Source: Whitmania pigra (lineage: Eukaryota; Annelida; Clitellata; Hirudinida; Haemopidae). Taken from it: a stretch of DNA of 64,000 nt. Below the pieces are notes generated by a model. The model was given only the letters and a program-made list of their open reading frames with translations. It ran no database searches and was not told where the DNA came from. The translations under genes were made by a program, and so were the position numbers. Within the stretch, counting starts at the first letter, position 1; every line of letters begins with the position of its first letter. The stretch covers positions 310,001 through 374,000 of the forward strand of contig JAJTWR010000044.1 of the NCBI GenBank assembly GCA_021613335.1. The letters are read 5' to 3'. Positions 46,807 to 59,025 of this stretch are shown piece by piece.

Positions 46807-49800
46807 TCAGGATGATGGAGGATCTAGAATGAAAATGTGCTTCTCAAAGGATGGTTTTGGGAAAAGGAAGTTTCTCATGATTGTGTCAAGTTCTTCCAGG
46901 GACAACAAGATGTGCTGCTGAACAACATAGTCACAGTCTGTCTTGTAGGTATGTTTTAAAAGTCTGTAAAACTCTGGTAAGAAATCTCCCAAAATCTTCA
47001 AAAAATATTAACAAATTATTATCACATTTACAGACAAAAATTCTTGAAAAGTTACTTAAAATTAAAGAAACGAATTACTTAAAAAGCAGTTGTTGGTGTT
47101 TAATGTATATATACTTACATGAAAAGTTTCTTTCGAAGTACCCTGAAGAATTTGTGTTGTCAACAAAGCTGAAGCCCTCCTCACTTCCACACTTTTATCA
47201 AACTTCAAAATATCTTGCACTACATCAAATATCTGTTTAATGAAATAAATAATTGAAATTGAACAAATTTATGCAACTAGTGAAACAACCTAGTACATCC
47301 TTAAAACAATAAAAATAAACAATGTAAACACTGTTTTATTGGACATATTAAATTAGCTAAATTGATCAATATATTAGATATCAACCAATTATAACAAAAA
47401 GACTTTAAAAAAAGAATTGATGAGTCAAAAGATCATTAATGCCACATTGGACCACATAAGTTTTGGTTCAACTTATCAACACTCATGAATCATTCAATCA
47501 GGCCCTGAAGACTCACTTCATAAAGACAGGAACTCAGCGAAAAACGGAGCAACTTGCAAACTTCAGCAAGATTTGAAATGGACGAGGACTTAATTGTTTC
47601 ATCTTCATCTTTCAGCACGTACAACAAAGTTGACAGCAAACTATCTTTGTAAGTCACACCCAAAGCACCTACAACATGAAAAGTATGGCAAACCACATAC
47701 TAAACTCACAAATCAAATTAAAATTGTTCCATATTTTAAAATTCATTTGGAATGCAAAAATATTAGAACCAAACCCATCATTTTGATGACTTTGACCAAT
47801 GCCTCTCCTAGCTTGAGTTTGATTTCAACACGATTCTTTTCAAAATTCTTTCTGTAATCCTCCATGAGAGATGGAATGACAAAATCAGGATGTCTGGATG
47901 CCAAAGAAGAAAGTGCTTCAATAGCACTGAGGTAGACGTAAGAATCTTCGTGGCACAAACACGACCTGCAGATTTTCAACAGAAGTACTTTGTGATCCTC
48001 AGCATCGGGATCTTTAGCACTTATTAATTTCTTCATTTTTATCAGACCAGCTCCTTTAATTGGTTCAAGGAAATTGGTTACATTTGTTAGCATTTCTTTA
48101 AACTCAGGTCCAAGCTTTCCTAATGCCAAGATTTCATTTGAATCTTCATAATAAGATTTTTCATTTGTTGATATCTCTTCTATTAGTTTCTTCCTTGGAT
48201 TTGCTTTTAAATTGGAAGAATTTGCTAAAAGACTTCCGCTGCTTGAGACTTGAGAAATTGAAGCAAAAACGTCTTCCTCTGGAGTTGCCGAAAGAATGCC
48301 ACCAGGCAAATCAGAGTTCGGGTTTTTTCGGCTTGCACAAGCACCATTCTTATCGTGTTGGCATTCCAGCGAGATCTTGTCCATGAGGTTGACCATATGA
48401 GTTTCATTTTTTAAATTTAAAGTTACTGGGTCATATTTAGAATCAGAAACTTTCCCATGTGTGGCAATGGCCTCCATGAGTTCGTATGAAATAACTCTAA
48501 TTTCTTGCGACAGGTGATGACTCGACAGGTACCTGAGGAGGGGGAGGAATGGTTCTGCCTGGCACCAATTGTCATAGGTCATCTGGGCAAATTAGGAGAT
48601 CATTTAAATATTGCCAATCTGTCATTGGTGACCTTATTATCATCAAATTAGGAGATCATTAAAATGTTATTCATTTTGTTCATTCGTAAGCAGACATAAC
48701 TTTACCATATCATATTGATTTTTTTAGATTCATGGAAGATACAATTTAAAAGAAATTTATAAATTAAATAAATTAACAAAAACAGAATAAATTCCAAGAA
48801 AACAAAAATTCTGACCCTTTTTGATTCAATAATGATTGAAGTCAAAAGTCCAACAGCAAAAGAAAGTATTTCATTTTGAAGTTCTAATGCAATATTTTCC
48901 ACAGAGTTCTTGTGTGCAATTTTCATCATTGCAACACTTCTTTGTATTATTACCTGAAAAAATTAAAGATTTGTTGGAATGCACTAAATGATGTGCTTGC
49001 ACAAAACTCAACTATTGATGAGATGCTTATTTTAAAATATTTAGCTTAATATTACTTTCCACTATTTGCAGAAGACATTTCATGTCTTTGATTCAAAGAG
49101 ACATTACTCAAAATATAACTTGCAGCTTCATTAAGAAGAAACCTTTTTATATAAAATTGTTGGTTTGCAATAAAGAATTGTAGTTGATGAAAAGTTAAAA
49201 AACAACTCGAAAAAATTTCAATAAACATGCACCTGACAAACTGGAAAGATATCTTCGATGTTTAAAGAGCACAGATCACAAAACACCTCCACAAAGTTAC
49301 TTAGAAATGTCAACAGAGTGACATTCCTCAACCACGAAGACTCGTCTCCATTTCCGTTGGAAAGAAGTTCCTGCCAAAGGTCATCATCCCCTTTATCCAC
49401 TTCTTGGCAAGAAATTTGAGCAAATTCCTCAAGTGTTGCCTTGAAAATGTGGGCTGCAACTTCCTGGTCGTTGATGGAGGTGATGAGTTGGAGAAGACAT
49501 GAAACCTTCTGTTCTGATTCTTTGAGTTTCGAAGTTGTGTGCGGTTGAGCTGCACAACTGAAAAGGAAGACAATATTTTCATAATAAATGTAAGAGCTTC
49601 TTAATGACAGAGACTCTTACATTTTCTTCCTCATAAAGAAACATTTTATGACCATATTGAGCTGAAAAATGGAAATTTCCTTACTTTACTTTTAGAACAA
49701 CCTTGATTCCTCCAGATGCTCCGAGTGCAAACTGCACATCCTCCGACAGGAAATAAAAATCATCCACATTCAGGGAGGGTGCAGATTGTTTGAGATTGAG

Positions 49801-52355
49801 GAAGAGTGTCAGCAGTGAAACAGCTTTCTGTTGGTCAACATTTTTTAAAATGTGTATGAGGATGGACTCAATGAGTGACCTGTGAACAAGCAAACAAACA
49901 CTTGTAAATGACTTTCTTGAATGAAATTCTTGATCATCAAAAATATAATTTATTTAGTAACAAATTTTTGACTGAAAATCAGATTAACCTTAGAAAGGAT
50001 ATGCTGGAAGCTGAGCTGAACATGTAAAACTGGAAAAGGATGGGAACAAATGGAAGGAAATGAGAAGGAAGTGATGAGTTTGGAATGTGGAATGTCACTA
50101 AAAGCTGAAATATAAAATAATATTCAACAAATACATTTTATCGTATCTATACCATCCACCTTTGCCTAACTTGTTGGAAATAATTTTATTTGCAGTCAAT
50201 AATAAAAAATTAGAAATTGAATTTACCTCATGAAGCTTTTCAATGCATGTTGACAATTCATTCTCAGAAACAACCTCATTTTCATGAATTTCTAAAACCA
50301 AAACTTTTTCAACTTTTCACAAATAAATAAATTTTAATCTGCTCATCATAATTAACTATCAATGTCCACAATGCTTGAGTATTACTTAATGAATTTAAAC
50401 TACTCTTTACTATTAGTCCAAACAAAATGGATATCACAAAACTAACAAGTAAAAATAAAGTTTACAAAAACAGCTATGTAACAGAGACATTTAAACCCAA
50501 ATATCAAGAAACAAAACCTTCTTGGAACTAACCAGAATGTGAGCAAGTGATGAGTGCTTTAAGGAAGACATCAAGAAAACGTTCTTTGAAAATATTCGGT
50601 TGAGTTGTCGACAGCTTCTCTAAGATGCTGAGAACAACTTGCATCATTTTCTGCTGCTTCTCTGAGAATTTGGAACCACTCACCAAATTTTCCCATAAAA
50701 TCTCCATAACCTAAATAAATCCAGAAGAGAAAAAACAGGTTTGTGAAAAAATCAAGTTCATATTTCATCATTTGAGCAATGGTTAGTTACTTGTACAGAT
50801 ATGTTGATGTAATATTCTTGAGAGGAATCCTTCTTGAAAGGATAGTTAGAAATTAGGTCTGCCACAGATTCAATATGTTTTTGGCTGAGTGTAGACTCTG
50901 ATGACACTGCATTCAAATTGTAATGCAATTGAATTGATGTGGATAACAACTACAATCTCTACTAATACGTAAAATATGTGTTACGTAAAACCAGACCTTA
51001 CATTGATCCTAGCCAACAGTTAAAATATTAATTTAAAAAAAATTAATTAAATAAAATAAATAAAACATTAATAAAATTAAATGCAAATTTTTCGAGCTTA
51101 AAGAAAGTAACAAAACAACTCAACCCGACAATTCCTCAGTGAGTGCCAAGATACACTCTTTGACCCCATCCTTTTTCATGATGGACTTCTTGAGGAACAA
51201 GCATCCTCTGAACACCAACCATCTTGGTGGTGAAACCATACTCTCCCCATATGATGTTTCCTGCACCAATGATATGATTTTTCATTCATAAAAATGAAAA
51301 TTTAACATAGGTTCATCTGCATACTTCATAATGTCTTGAATTTATCTAATTAAAACTAATTATTTAAATTATCTCATAAGCAATTTCATCTTATTTTCAC
51401 CTTATAAAAGCTTATTTATATGTGACTTTGAAATGTTTTATTTGCAGAGACTGTCGTCGAAGCCTTAATAAATAATCATTGATATAACCATTAACTTAAC
51501 AAACAGGCTGGAATATGAAGAACTAACATGAGGTTGTTTGGCCACCAAGGAAAACACTTCCTTAATGAGGGATTTTTCAGGCAATCTGAGCATTACAACA
51601 GGCAAGTATTTCTTAAAATTTTCATCAGAGATGTCTGGAGAATAAGCCAGTTGAAGAAGAGCAGCCAAGTATGTGTTGAAATGATGACTTGTAACGTAAC
51701 TTCGAAAGATGTCAGTCTCCTTCATCTCAAATAACTGTATAATAATGGTCATTGTTGCCTTGAGAAAAGTAACACTTTTATCCAAATCATTGGCTTGTGG
51801 GCAGAGCAGCTTCAGGAGTGGATTGGATGAGATCTTCATGTTCAGAGGCAATCCGACACCAGGATGAAGTTGCAGGCTCACACCAAGCAGAAAGACTCGA
51901 TCCAAAGAGTTCCTTAAAGTCTTTAACTGATTTGAAGTAAGGACATCAGGTAATAGTTTTGAAGAACCATTCATTTGGTCCTGAAAAGCTTCTTTGAGCC
52001 ATTTGAAGTAGAAATACAACATGAACACCACCCAATCCACATACAGCTCTACTAGTTTAAAACCAACAATATTGGCCACATTTTCAGTCAACTTGTGAAT
52101 TGCAGAAAACTCAGTTTTCAACATATGAAGCAGAATGCCACAATTTTCATCTTGGCATATATTTTTAAAGACATTTTGTACGGGCTTTCTAAATATTTCG
52201 TCGCAATTTTCTGATAACAAGATGTAAAGTAAAATAGAATATACTTAATTTATTGACAATTTATATCTTGTAAAATGCATACCTGCAGGTGTAGACACAA
52301 TCTCACATAAGCAGTCAAAAAGTTCAAAAATCCGTTTACTTGTAATTGAAATCAT
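46807..52355 (-). CDS. TANGO6: TANGO6 (RTP1-domain HEAT-repeat protein)
   Basis: Large alpha-solenoid protein; the family is tied to Golgi organisation and, in yeast (Rtp1), to RNA polymerase II assembly and import. Fourteen exons in transcript order: 52283-52355, 51538-52210, 51125-51260, 50791-50906, 50533-50710, 50227-50291, 49989-50104, 49690-49879, 49233-49557, 48816-48953, 47775-48582, 47517-47668, 47119-47232, 46807-46995. They total ~3.27 kb, about 1090 residues, close to human TANGO6 (~1094). Diagnostic blocks lie at the C-terminus: CLCHEDSYVYLSAIEALSSL, SLLSTLLYVLKDEDETIK, SSSISNLAEVCKLL and QHILLSLEELDTIMRNFLFP. A hydrophobic stretch VVFMLYFYF lies near residue 80. The start MISITSKRIF is the first ATG of an exon with a good donor. 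It looks intact. Confidence 0.92.
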
Positions 52356-52850
52356 TTTAGTAAGTAGTCAAAACCCGAGAAAACGTCGTCTACTATAATC
52401 CTCGGTAAATAACATTCACTTTTACTTCAAAACAATGGAGCAAGGAGTTAAATTCATGTATATGCGAATTACAAATCTAGCTAGCAATATTTTTAAAATT
52501 TTAATTTTTGGTTGTATAAAACTCTTAATTAAATAAATTTTACATCTTGTTTGCTAGAACAAATAAATAAGTTAACGGAGTTTAATGAGTGGAGCAACAA
52601 ATGTTTTAATAGACGCAGTTGGTTGTGATGGCTCATAAACTAAACTTCTACCTCCCCCATGACGTAACAAGCAAAAAAGAACGTTTTTCTGCTTGGTGTG
52701 TACTCCCGTGCTCCTGTACCCTTATTTCAGGTACGGCAATGCCTAGACATGGAGTGGCACACATTTATCATTCCTTGCATGTAATAGAGCTCTCACTTTA
52801 TCAGGGATCATGAATATTGCTATTCAAATGAAGACATCCCATAGTTGTGG
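52356..52850. other. TANGO6 upstream region
   Basis: Presumed promoter next to 52355. The plus-strand frame at 52619-52813 has no recognisable similarity. A degraded LINE begins shortly after. Confidence 0.5.
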
Positions 52851-52859
52851 CCTTGATGA

Positions 52860-53900
52860 AATTGATCTGATCCTTGTTAGTGCCTCAATTCTTTTTGTAG
52901 CTTAAGTATTGTCAGATCTAATTATTTATTCCTCAGGTGTATTCTCTGAACAGTTAAAATCTGCCAAAGTAATTCCAATACACAACTCTGGTAATGCACG
53001 CGTAATCTCCAACTATAGACCTATTTCAATCTTAAACTACTTCTCAAAGATCTTCGAGAAAGTAATGCATGCTAGACTCTGCAAACGTCTCAGTAAATTT
53101 TCCGTGATCTCAGATGATCAATTCGGTTTCAGAAAACACAACCTCCATGGCACTGGTACATCTTCACACAAAAAATTGCAGAATCAATCGAAGTAAATTT
53201 TCCATCTATCTGGACTTAGCGAAGGCGTTCGACACTGTCAATCACGATATTCTCTTAAGAAAATTGGACTACTAGGGAGTCAGAGGCATCGCTTCGGAAT
53301 GGTTCAAAAGCTACTTGTCAAACAGAACACAACAGGTCTACCTTCTGTATTCAGAAAATACAACTTCACCGTTTCCATATGTCACCTCTGGTGTGCCCCA
53401 GGGCTCCATTCTGTCATTATTTATATTAATGACTTGTGTCGTGTTTCTGAGTTTTTCGATTTCATTTTATTTACGGATGACACCAATTTGTTATGTTTTG
53501 GAGGTGCTCTGCAAACTTTAACAAGTATTGACATTAATCTAAGTATCCTGTTTGATTGGTTCTGTACTAATAAACTTTCTCTAAATTTGAAAAATGACTT
53601 TTCATTCTAAAGCCAAAGCCATTCACTTTGATGTCTCTATACATTCAAATGATGCTACTATTAATCGTGTATCCAAATGTAAGTTTTTGGGTGTTTGGAT
53701 GGATGAACATGTTAATTGGTAAGACCATATACATTACGTCTCATCCAAGATTCCACAAAAATAACGGCATTTTATCTAAGATTCTGTTGTATATTGACAA
53801 AACTTTTTCACTTATGTTATATACTATGCAATTATCTATACGTATTTATCATACTGTAATATTGTTTGGTCTTTATTATTAAACGATTATTTATAGTGGT
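52860..53900 (+). mobile_element. Degenerate CR1/Jockey-like LINE (reverse transcriptase)
   Basis: Plus-strand RT motifs across shifted frames: EQLKSAKVIPIHNSGN, ISNYRPISILNYFSKIFEKV and DDQFGFRKH near 52930-53140; IYLDLAKAFDTVNHDILL near 53205-53250; TSGVPQGSILS near 53385-53420; FDFILFTDDTNLLCFG (the catalytic FADD box altered to FTDD) near 53455-53505; and an NKLSLNLKN thumb segment near 53570. There are several frameshifts and no ORF1 or endonuclease, so this is an inactive 5'-truncated copy. Confidence 0.85.
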
Positions 53901-53939
53901 TAAGAAGGCCTAGATCTGTGTAATAACCACTCTTTTAAG

Positions 53940-54165
53940 TTCTAATAACCAAATTCACTTAAGTAAATCCTAAATGTATCTACCATGTCCTCATGGATAG
54001 TTTCCTTGTCTAGTTTATTCCATAAGGAAACCACCCTTGCGTTGAAATAATTATTTTTTAAGTTTCTCGAAGCCTTCCTATATAATTTATAATCTACTAG
54101 GAGCATGTTCTGTGGATTCAAAAAACTGCTCAGGCAAAAGGCCTTCACTTCCGGATAAGATTTTG
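53940..54165 (-). mobile_element. LINE C-terminal fragment, opposite strand
   Basis: The minus-strand frame contains NLKNNYFNARVVSLWNKLDK followed by DTFRIYLSEF, matching the (F)FxxRvvxLWNxLp...F+xxLd end of LINE RTs. It lies tail to tail with the plus-strand LINE, giving a head-out pair of fragments. Confidence 0.7.
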
Positions 54166-54681
54166 AATTGTTTGCGGTTCGTCGACAAATATAAACATGA
54201 AGCTTCTCGAACCATGCTCAAAAAATATTCATTGAACTGGCTCTCGCATATTTTCTTCGATTTCCATCACCATTACTTTCTCTAAGTCCACATTTATATT
54301 CAAACGTACTTACAAATCATATATTCTAAGTAAAATCATCTCATATGGGATTTTCTGAAGTGCGTCCGATGTCGTGTGTTGTCAAACTGCCACCTTATTT
54401 TTGAACTTCTGGGTGATTCCTTTTTTTGTGACGTTGGTGATAGTCGGCTTAAAAAAAAATTGTCATTGGAACAGGCAGCCCATCAGCGGGTTGACCTTTT
54501 TTTTTTTTACAAAAGTTATGACTATGTGCTTAATTAAGCAGGTTGGAAACTCAAAGAAATGATTGTTCCATATTCATTTTTTCAATCAATAGTTCTGTCA
54601 AAACCAATAATGTGAAGGATATAAATATAGCACAATATAATAATTTTCTGTGATACAAAGAAAATTCAAAGCTTCAGACAT
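54166..54681. other. Gap before the peptide cluster
   Basis: Low-complexity T runs near 54440-54510; no gene recognised. Includes the 3' flank of the first peptide gene (54682). Confidence 0.5.
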
Positions 54682-54927
54682 TCATCCTCTCATGGTGATT
54701 GGAGGAAGTCTCTTGCCAAGTTTCAGCTCAGGGTACATTCTCATCCTCAGTTCAGGTCGAATGATTTTGAATCTTTTTCCACTTTTCAAGTTGTAATCGT
54801 TTCCATCTAAGTATGAGTGCAAATGATCTCTTTCCAAGGAAAGAAGTGAATCGTAATCGTCTGCGTTATTATCGGAGATGACCAATCCACAAAATATGAC
54901 CAGGAGAAAGATGCCCAAACGTTGCAT
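54682..54927 (-). CDS. Small secreted peptide precursor, family member A
   Basis: About 81 residues from MQRLGIFLLVIFCGLV, a typical signal peptide with a likely cut after VIS. The pro-region DNNADDYDSLLSLERDHLH is acidic. Two Gly-Lys-Arg sites follow (LKSGKR and LKLGKR), and the protein ends TMRG. If processed like a neuropeptide prohormone it would release FKIIRPELRMRMYPELKL-amide and LPPITMR-amide (inference from GKR and terminal Gly). The coding exon starts just after an acceptor (TTTGCAG|ATTCAAAG|ATG), so a 5' UTR exon lies upstream. It is closely related to member C (58774) and more distantly to member B (56989). I know no named family with this sequence. Alternatives are an antimicrobial or salivary peptide. 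Confidence 0.8.
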   Translation of the reverse strand: MQRLGIFLLVIFCGLVISDNNADDYDSLLSLERDHLHSYLDGNDYNLKSGKRFKIIRPELRMRMYPELKLGKRLPPITMRG

Positions 54928-54948
54928 CTTTGAATCTGCAAATTGCAA

Positions 54949-55400
54949 ATAATTTAATATAAAAGCTTTTAAGGTTATTTAAAAAATTATAATGCTATTA
55001 ACAGATATTATTGATAGATAGGACGATAAAAAAAAGGATGTCATTTTTATACAAATTAATTGAATAAGTAAAATAAAGTCGATATTTAGACTCATATTAA
55101 CATGTGCTAAAACTCTTTAAGGTCTTGCTGTTGACTGATGTGACGAAACAATTGCATGGCTTTTATAAAGAAAAGTCTTGTTGACAATTATTCGGCTGAT
55201 TTCATCTAATAAAAATATGCGTGCAACGTCTTCCGAATAATAAACATAAATTCTACTTTTTATAAGAAAATAAAAAATGTTCATTAGTGCTTGTATCCGG
55301 ACCTTGATAATCAAATGTCCACACTTCAACGTGTAATGGCAATTGTCAGCAAGGGCTGCCTTGTGCGATTTAGAAGAAAACACAAAGCAAGCTTTCCTTG
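54949..55400. other. Spacer between peptide gene A and hAT fragment
   Basis: Likely intron and 5' UTR region of peptide gene A. The minus-strand frame at 55117-55473 has no clear similarity and overlaps the transposon fragment to its right. Confidence 0.45.
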
Positions 55401-56590
55401 TTTCTGGGTTCCTTGGCTTTTCATTTCCCCCCAGTCTCGTACTCCTTCCAAATACCAGCTTGTTTCGATACATTCACGCCCAGGTCCATAAGAGAATAAC
55501 GAACGAACAAAGCAAAATTTTTTATCTTTTCAATAGTACATTCAAGATGTTCAAATTCTTTATAACAAAGTTCTCTGAAACGGCGTTTTCCTTCATCTAT
55601 AGGGAAGCTTGGCAATATGGGCTGAAAATAGCCCATTGAAATAAGATAAGCTCGTTGACAATCTGTAGTTATTGGTCCTCTAATACCTGAATCGTGATTT
55701 CCAAGTTATTGATCGAATTCCACTTTATCAATGGTGCGGCTGTGTTGTTATTGCTACAAATTGCTTCAAATTCTTTATAACAAAGTTCTCTGAAACGGCG
55801 TTTTCCTTCATCTATAGGGAAACTTGGCAATATGGGCTGAAAATAGCCCATTGAAATAAGATAAGCTCGTTGACAATCTGTAGTTATTGGTCCTCTAATA
55901 CCTGAATCGTGATTTCCAAGTTATTGATCGGATTCCACTTTATCAATGGTGCGCTGTGTTGTTATTGCTACCCAAGTTTTTTTTTGTTTGCAAAATTTCA
56001 AATTATTGTCTCAGGCTTCTTTTATTTGATCCACTGAATCCATTATTTCATTTAATACCAATCTTATCAAGGTATTTGGAGCCTCTTAAGCTCTTCTTTT
56101 GTTCTGTAATTCTTGATCACGTTGTAACATTCTAGTAAGATGCTCATATTTTCCAACACATTCTATTCTGTCTAGTTCTATGTCAGATGTAATAGTAGCT
56201 GACAATAATGACTGGTTTTCCGTTATGGGTTGCTCAGGCTCCGATTCTTTTCTAAATTAACTCATCCTTATTGCTAAAGTTGCCGATTCAGCATTTATTT
56301 CAATAACTTTTTCATCAAATGACTTTGACTTTTGAAGATCTAAATATGTTGCTGAAGGTAATTGTTCCAAACAAGGACGTTTTGCAGCCTCAAACGGATT
56401 CTTAGTGGAACCTTTTTTAGTCAAACTTTTAACGTAAATCTTGTAATCGTTATTTAATTGTTTTAATAAGGGGGCGCTCCCTGTGCAGTGCAGGCTGGGT
56501 TGCGAGTACAATACGCAACCACTGTCGTTTTACCGCCGCATCCAGGTACGCTATCCATTCGGTCAACCTGCTGTGCACATTCCGAGAAGA
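55400..56590 (-). mobile_element. hAT (TTF-type zinc finger) N-terminal fragment
   Basis: Minus-strand pieces: near 56511-56257, an N-terminal segment ending KVIEINAESATLAIRMS; at 55851-55669 and again at 55636-55421, MGYFQPILPSFPIDEGKRRF and RELCYKEFEHLECTIEK, which resemble the TTF-type zinc-finger start of ZMYM/hAT transposases (rrFrxxWyxxfxwLExs). The catalytic part is absent. This is the half that the hAT at 18.8-23.9 kb lacks, although they need not be the same family. It separates peptide genes A and B. Confidence 0.65.
55551..55970. repeat. Tandem duplication, 215 bp period x 2
   Basis: TCAAATTCTTTATAACAAAG and the ~205 bases after it occur at 55551 and again at 55766 with few changes (for example GGGAAGC/GGGAAAC and GATCGAAT/GATCGGAT). 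It duplicates part of the TTF-type hAT fragment. Confidence 0.9.
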
Positions 56591-56988
56591 AGATCTTTTG
56601 CTCATATTTCGCAAAACGGAATGGTAATAACAACTATTGACTTGAGCAAATAAAATCTAGTAACATTCGTTATTATCACTAATTAAGCGCCTATTTTAAC
56701 ACGTATTTAGAAAAACTCAAACTTTCAAATAACCTACAAAAACTGATGACATTAAACAAATCCCCTCGACAACGAAATATCCAGCCAATGGCAAGTTTAA
56801 TTTAAAACCGAGAAAGATGGGATTCTGCGCTTCACGTTTATTATGCGCAGCGTTTAATGAGGCTTGAAACAACTAAATAAAATTAATCTTTTCATCAAGT
56901 AAATAATTTATTAAAAAACCGTTAATAAATGAATATTTCAAACACTCACAAATAAACAATGCTTAATCTATTAAAATTCTTTTTCAGT

Positions 56989-57222
56989 TCATCTATTCAT
57001 GATGGCCGAAGGTACTCTTTTATTTAGTCTCATCCTAAGTTCTTGTCTGATGATTCTGACTTTAGGTTTGTCCTCCTTCTTGTCTTTGAAGTTGAAAGTT
57101 TTTGGTACATCTAACTTAGAGAAAAAGCGATTCTTTTCTATGGAGAAAAGTGATTCTGCCTCGTTTATGTAAACGGTAAGTCCGCAAACGATCAGCAGAA
57201 GAAACGCCTCTAAAAGTTTCAT
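56989..57222 (-). CDS. Small secreted peptide precursor, family member B
   Basis: About 77 residues. The signal peptide MKLLEAFLLLIVCGLTVY is followed by an acidic and then a basic region (DKKEDKPK) and the family core RIIRQELRMRLNKR, ending VPSAIMNR. Unlike A and C it lacks both Gly-Lys-Arg sites and the terminal Gly, so amidation is not predicted, and it has lost the MYPxLKL segment. It keeps the same gene structure: an acceptor TTTGCAG directly before the start-codon region. It is a diverged paralogue, possibly with a different or no mature product. Confidence 0.75.
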   Translation of the reverse strand: MKLLEAFLLLIVCGLTVYINEAESLFSIEKNRFFSKLDVPKTFNFKDKKEDKPKVRIIRQELRMRLNKRVPSAIMNR

Positions 57223-57240
57223 TTTAAAATCTGCAAACAA

Positions 57241-58773
57241 AATAAATGGTTTAATATTATGAATAATTAATTTTCTGAAAATTAGTTTGCAAAATATTGC
57301 TGGCGGCCATGCACGAGCATTTTCGGTGTTATTTATATAATGTGGTTACCACATATACGTAGTAGCTTTGTAATCGTAAAGCCAATTTGGCTTAATGACT
57401 TTCGCTGGTTAAATTAAATAATCTAAATAAATAATTGCATTTATAAGAGCAGCACGTGCTGGGGAATTCTTGGTTCTTTTAAACTATTAATATAATAATT
57501 GAAACTATAAACAAAAATACATTAATTTAAACTATTAATATTATATATATTATATATAATTATTAATTTAATAATCTTAATTAATATTTCTTTTAAACTA
57601 TTCTTTTACTATATCCAGCTATTATTTGATAACAAAATGCATAATGCATATTTTAGAGGACACTTCGTGAGGAAAGGGTTTAGCAGAGCAAGTTATAACA
57701 AACAACAACGTAGTTTATTTCCGCAATTTTAAATATTAAAATTTGTAATATTTTAAATATCAACTAAATCTTGACTAAGGTCAAAAGCAATGGGAATATT
57801 CAAACGGCAGATCATCACTTTAAGTTACCGAAACTTAATAACGGGTCGAATGTCTAAATGTTTAAAATTAAATTGAACATATTAATAATAAAAGGTATAT
57901 TTATAATAATATTAGCCAGAGTATTCGTAAATTATTTAAGAAAAAAAAAGGACATTATAAGTAAAAATGATATTATAAGTTCGACACATTGCTTCAGTTT
58001 TGGTAGCTTTCCGTTTGAGGAACTGATAACTTATGGTGAGGCTATTAATGTATTAGCAATAAAAAATATTTTGAATATTTATTTATTTATTTGATTAGAG
58101 TCCGTTTCAGATCCCTCGACAATGTCAATGTTTTAACCTAATCTGAAAGGGTTTTATCGCGTCATTATAATCCTATTGTCATGGATAACTGTCACAATAT
58201 ATTAATACATCCTATTTGAATTTCAGGCGTTTCATAAATTATCTATTAAAAAAATACTGTACCGATCGCTAATAGAATTTATTATTTTATGGTAGTTGAC
58301 GCAAGTTGCCATCCATGTAGCTACAATGTTATTTTGGTCAAATTATAAGCCTTCCTGCACGATTGCAAAATATCGGACCCGCTTTGGAACCGCTCAAAAG
58401 CATTTAAACGACCTCCAGATCCTATTAAATACTGTTTAAGTTAGAGGACATTTCTCATTGTCGGGTAAAAACTCTTCGTAATATTATCATAAAGCCCATA
58501 ACGTTTCTGAATTTCTCGAATCTTTTTTATCCAAGATTACAAATCGTTAATTATTACATATCCATAATTATAAGCAAATCCCAGGTTATATGATTAATCT
58601 CAATTTTGTAACTCAAATCTGCTGAATCTATTTTAGAAGAAAATAAAACAAACTAAAATTCTGAAATAGTTAAAATAAAGTTGCACAAACCTACAACTAA
58701 CACATACAAATAAAGATCACAAAAAAGAACAAGCTATTAAAACGGATTACAATGTATTTTCTTCTCCAAGCAA
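57241..58773. other. AT-rich spacer between peptide genes B and C
   Basis: Contains an AT microsatellite near 57535-57570 and a (TTTA)n-TTTGATTA segment near 58078-58110 (dispersed repeat copy). The frame at 57858-58094 is AT-rich chance sequence. No further peptide copy was seen. Confidence 0.5.
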
Positions 58774-59025
58774 TCATCCCCTCATTGTAATTGGAGGAAG
58801 TCTCTTGCCAAGTTTCAGGTCAGGGTACATTCTCATCCTCAGTTCAGGTCGAATGATTCTTCCACTGGATCTCTTTCCACTTCTCAAGTGATAATCATTT
58901 CCATCCAGGTAGTGGTACAAATGGTCTCTTTCTAAAGAAATAAGGGAATCGTAATCGTCTGCGTTGTCGGAGATGACCAATCCACAAAATATGGTCAAGA
59001 GAAACATGGAGAAAAGTTGCATCAT
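58774..59025 (-). CDS. Small secreted peptide precursor, family member C
   Basis: About 83 residues from MMQLFSMFLLTIFCGLV (signal peptide), immediately after a TTTTTGCAG acceptor. The pro-region DNADDYDSLISLERDHLYHY is nearly the same as in A. Gly-Lys-Arg sites lie at LRSGKR and LKLGKR, and the end is LPPITMRG, identical to A. Predicted amidated products, by analogy with neuropeptide processing, are SSGRIIRPELRMRMYPDLKL-amide and LPPITMR-amide. The core RIIRPELRMRMYPxLKLGKR and the terminal octapeptide are the conserved parts of A and C. It is likely a functional recent duplicate of A. Confidence 0.8.
   Translation of the reverse strand: MMQLFSMFLLTIFCGLVISDNADDYDSLISLERDHLYHYLDGNDYHLRSGKRSSGRIIRPELRMRMYPDLKLGKRLPPITMRG

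Noticed and set aside
57858..58094. 78-residue plus ORF as a fourth peptide precursor
   Set aside because: Opposite strand, no signal-peptide cleavage layout, no RIIRxELRMR core or dibasic amidation site.
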